Shown here: piece by piece, positions 6,325 through 7,473 of the stretch
Layout of the letters: the number at the start of each line of letters is the position of its first letter
Position numbering within the stretch: position 1 is the first letter of the stretch
NCBI GenBank assembly: GCA_002727515.1
Contig: PBXF01000042.1
Span: 7,652-15,124 of the forward strand
Direction of reading: 5' to 3'
Source of the DNA: Methanobacteriota archaeon
Lineage (GTDB): Archaea; Thermoplasmatota; Poseidoniia; Poseidoniales; Poseidoniaceae
DNA length: 7,473 nt
The notes under the pieces: generated by a model
Seen by the model: the letters and a program-made list of their open reading frames with translations, nothing else
The model's database searches: none
Told to the model about the DNA's origin: nothing
Translations under genes and position numbers: made by a program

Positions 6325-7449
6325 TCAATTTATGTCGGCTGATATATTGAGATGTTCCATGATATTTCCACACAAATAAAGGGAGCCGATTACAAGAATC
6401 ATCTCGCAGTCTTTCGAAATCGTATCATATGCTTTTGCAGGCTCAGAAATGTGGTCAACATGTGGAAGTGGATTTTTGACTCCTGGATATCTGCCATTCT
6501 GCGGCTCGGTTGTAATGATTTCAAGCGGAGGTTTTGCTAGAATCAAAGAGTATAGGGGTTGAAGAAATGCATCCATGTCTTGCTGTGGAGAGGTTCCAAA
6601 CAAAAGTGACCAACTTAGTGGTAATTTTCGAATAATTTCCGGAATTGCTCGTGCCATTCCACTGGGGTTATGAGCTGCCTCGAGCATTAATTTCGGCTCC
6701 ATTTCTATGATTTGCATCCTTGCAGGCCACGTAATCTTTCTTCTCACAAATGGAATATCGAGCATCTCACAGAATTTTTCTGCAAGGTCTCCTGCTTCTT
6801 CCATGAAATCGTGGCTATCAGGTAAGAAAAATTGTGCCGATACGGCCTCTTCTCTCATAGCGTTTCTAACAGTTGCAATTTCTGGGTCTCGAATTAGCAT
6901 AGGGACTCCAGTCCGCCATATTGCTGCTTTTTCCTTTGCGACTAATTCCAATGTATCCCCTAAAATATCACTGTGTTCCAAAGAAACCGATGTGACTAGA
7001 CAACCAATTACCTCAGCACTCCTAGTTGCATCTAGCCGCCCACCTAGGCCGGTTTCAAGGATCATGTAGCGGACATTTTCTTCGCTACAAACTATCAACG
7101 AAACAAGGTATGTAATCTCAAAAAAAGTAAGTTCGATATCAAGAGACTTGACCTTAACAAGCGCATCATCAAATTTTTTGGAGTCTATTGATTTTCCATT
7201 GATTCTGACCCTTTCTTCGATTTTTGCTAAATGGGGAGAAGAAAATAATCCAACTTTGAATCCCGCTCGGGTAAGTCCAGATGACAGATGAGCGCAAACA
7301 CTTCCTTTTCCATTAGAGCCAGCAACATGAATGCAGCGCATCGATTTATCAGGCCTTCCTAATTTTTCCAAGGCCTTTGAAACCCGTTCTAATCCAAGGC
7401 TCATACCCTTTGATTTTGAGGAGGACAGCCACGTTCGAATATCGCTCAT
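6325..7449 (-). CDS. folC: FolC-type folylpolyglutamate synthase / dihydrofolate synthase (Mur ligase family), compact form
   Basis: This 374-residue ATP-dependent ligase is predicted to add glutamate to dihydropteroate and/or reduced folates. The N-terminal W-L (7-8) and L-G-L-E-R-V (18-23) match FolC, which supports the ATG at 7447-7449. The P-loop is G-S-N-G-K-G-S (44-50), followed by S-P-H-L (71-74), E-R-V-R-I-N-G (79-85), E-T-G-L-G-G-R-L-D-A-T (132-142), the Mg-binding L-E-H-S-D-I-L-G (157-164) and the lysine of A-K-E-K-A (Lys174), which is carbamylated in characterised members. The C-terminal domain has A-H-N-P (259-262), F-G (284-285) and G-S-L-Y-L (355-359). Oddities: the family usually has about 420 residues, and the segment between Lys174 and W-P-A-R (241-244) is short and lacks the G-x-H-Q...N-A motif. 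L-D-H is L-E-H, the usual D-G-A-H-N-P is E-A-A-H-N-P, and P-G-R is P-A-R. The ATPase and folate-type signatures favour FolC, but a related Mur-type amino-acid ligase with another substrate is possible. It likely heads an operon with the dCMP deaminase. Confidence 0.85.
   Translation of the reverse strand: MSDIRTWLSSSKSKGMSLGLERVSKALEKLGRPDKSMRCIHVAGSNGKGSVCAHLSSGLTRAGFKVGLFSSPHLAKIEERVRINGKSIDSKKFDDALVKVKSLDIELTFFEITYLVSLIVCSEENVRYMILETGLGGRLDATRSAEVIGCLVTSVSLEHSDILGDTLELVAKEKAAIWRTGVPMLIRDPEIATVRNAMREEAVSAQFFLPDSHDFMEEAGDLAEKFCEMLDIPFVRRKITWPARMQIIEMEPKLMLEAAHNPSGMARAIPEIIRKLPLSWSLLFGTSPQQDMDAFLQPLYSLILAKPPLEIITTEPQNGRYPGVKNPLPHVDHISEPAKAYDTISKDCEMILVIGSLYLCGNIMEHLNISADIN
6342..6348 (-). promoter_or_regulatory. 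Weak TATA-like candidate for an internal promoter ahead of the dCMP deaminase
   Basis: On the - strand AATATAT lies inside the 3' end of folC, about 65 bases before the deaminase start. An archaeal TATA box there would place transcription initiation near 6319 and give a leader of about 40 bases carrying the Shine-Dalgarno. No clear BRE was recognised, and short A/T runs are common in this DNA, so this is only a candidate. Confidence 0.15.
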
Positions 7450-7454
7450 TCTCT

Positions 7455-7471
7455 TGGCCCCGTAGGGGCCA
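7455..7471. repeat. Perfect GC-rich inverted repeat immediately upstream of folC
   Basis: The arms TGGCCCC (7455-7461) and GGGGCCA (7465-7471) are exact reverse complements around a GTA spacer. The palindrome ends 5 bp before the folC ATG. As RNA it would form a very stable 7-bp hairpin next to the start codon; as DNA it could be an operator. No T-run follows on either strand within view, so a bacterial-type intrinsic terminator is not supported. The window ends 2 bp beyond it, so its relation to the next gene cannot be judged. Confidence 0.6.
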
Positions 7472-7473
7472 CA

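Noticed and set aside
6707..7069. A 120-codon open frame on the + strand inside folC
   Set aside because: It is fully antisense to conserved FolC motifs and has no ribosome binding site or family signature.
7456..7473. Possible 5' end of a tRNA gene reading rightwards (acceptor-like GGCCCCG then TA and GGGG)
   Set aside because: The base after the would-be D-stem does not fit the conserved A14, and the perfect palindrome explains the sequence better. The window ends too soon to test a cloverleaf.

Overview
The window looks like chromosomal DNA from a euryarchaeon, most likely an uncultured marine lineage such as Marine Group II (Candidatus Poseidoniales). Three things suggest this: an archaeal-type Lhr helicase with the C-terminal zinc ribbon and the ARTRxFW ending; a very large secreted, CARDB-containing, membrane-anchored protein with an Asp/Tyr-rich tail; and short gaps between tightly packed genes. 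The lineage is an inference, because there is no rRNA or marker gene here to settle it. No mobile element, CRISPR array, tRNA or rRNA is visible, and nearly every base belongs to one of four genes.

Layout: (1) From the left edge to 2781 on the + strand lies the 3' part of a giant surface-protein gene, whose reading frame is open through the left edge. Its 926 visible residues contain two diverged copies of a roughly 300-residue, three-part beta-rich module spaced about 400-410 residues apart. A CARDB domain, one membrane helix and a cytoplasmic tail made almost only of Asp, Glu and Tyr follow. (2) After a 46-bp gap comes a complete Lhr-family DNA/RNA helicase (2828-5836, +). (3) Convergent to it, and sharing the 4-bp palindrome TTAA that supplies both stop codons, is a dCMP deaminase (5833-6279, -). 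(4) Upstream of that on the - strand, 45 bp away, is a compact FolC-type folylpolyglutamate/dihydrofolate synthase (6325-7449, -). A perfect 7-bp-arm GC hairpin or palindrome sits 5 bp before its start, at the right edge.

How the genes relate: folC and the dCMP deaminase form a plausible two-gene unit. The deaminase makes dUMP, and thymidylate synthase converts dUMP to dTMP using the reduced folates that FolC makes and retains. Lhr is a nucleic-acid maintenance enzyme. The surface protein has no evident functional link to the others. I see no defence system or other new multi-gene system. The most interesting observations are the duplicated module architecture and acidic tail of the surface protein, the shortened and substituted FolC, and the palindrome ahead of folC.
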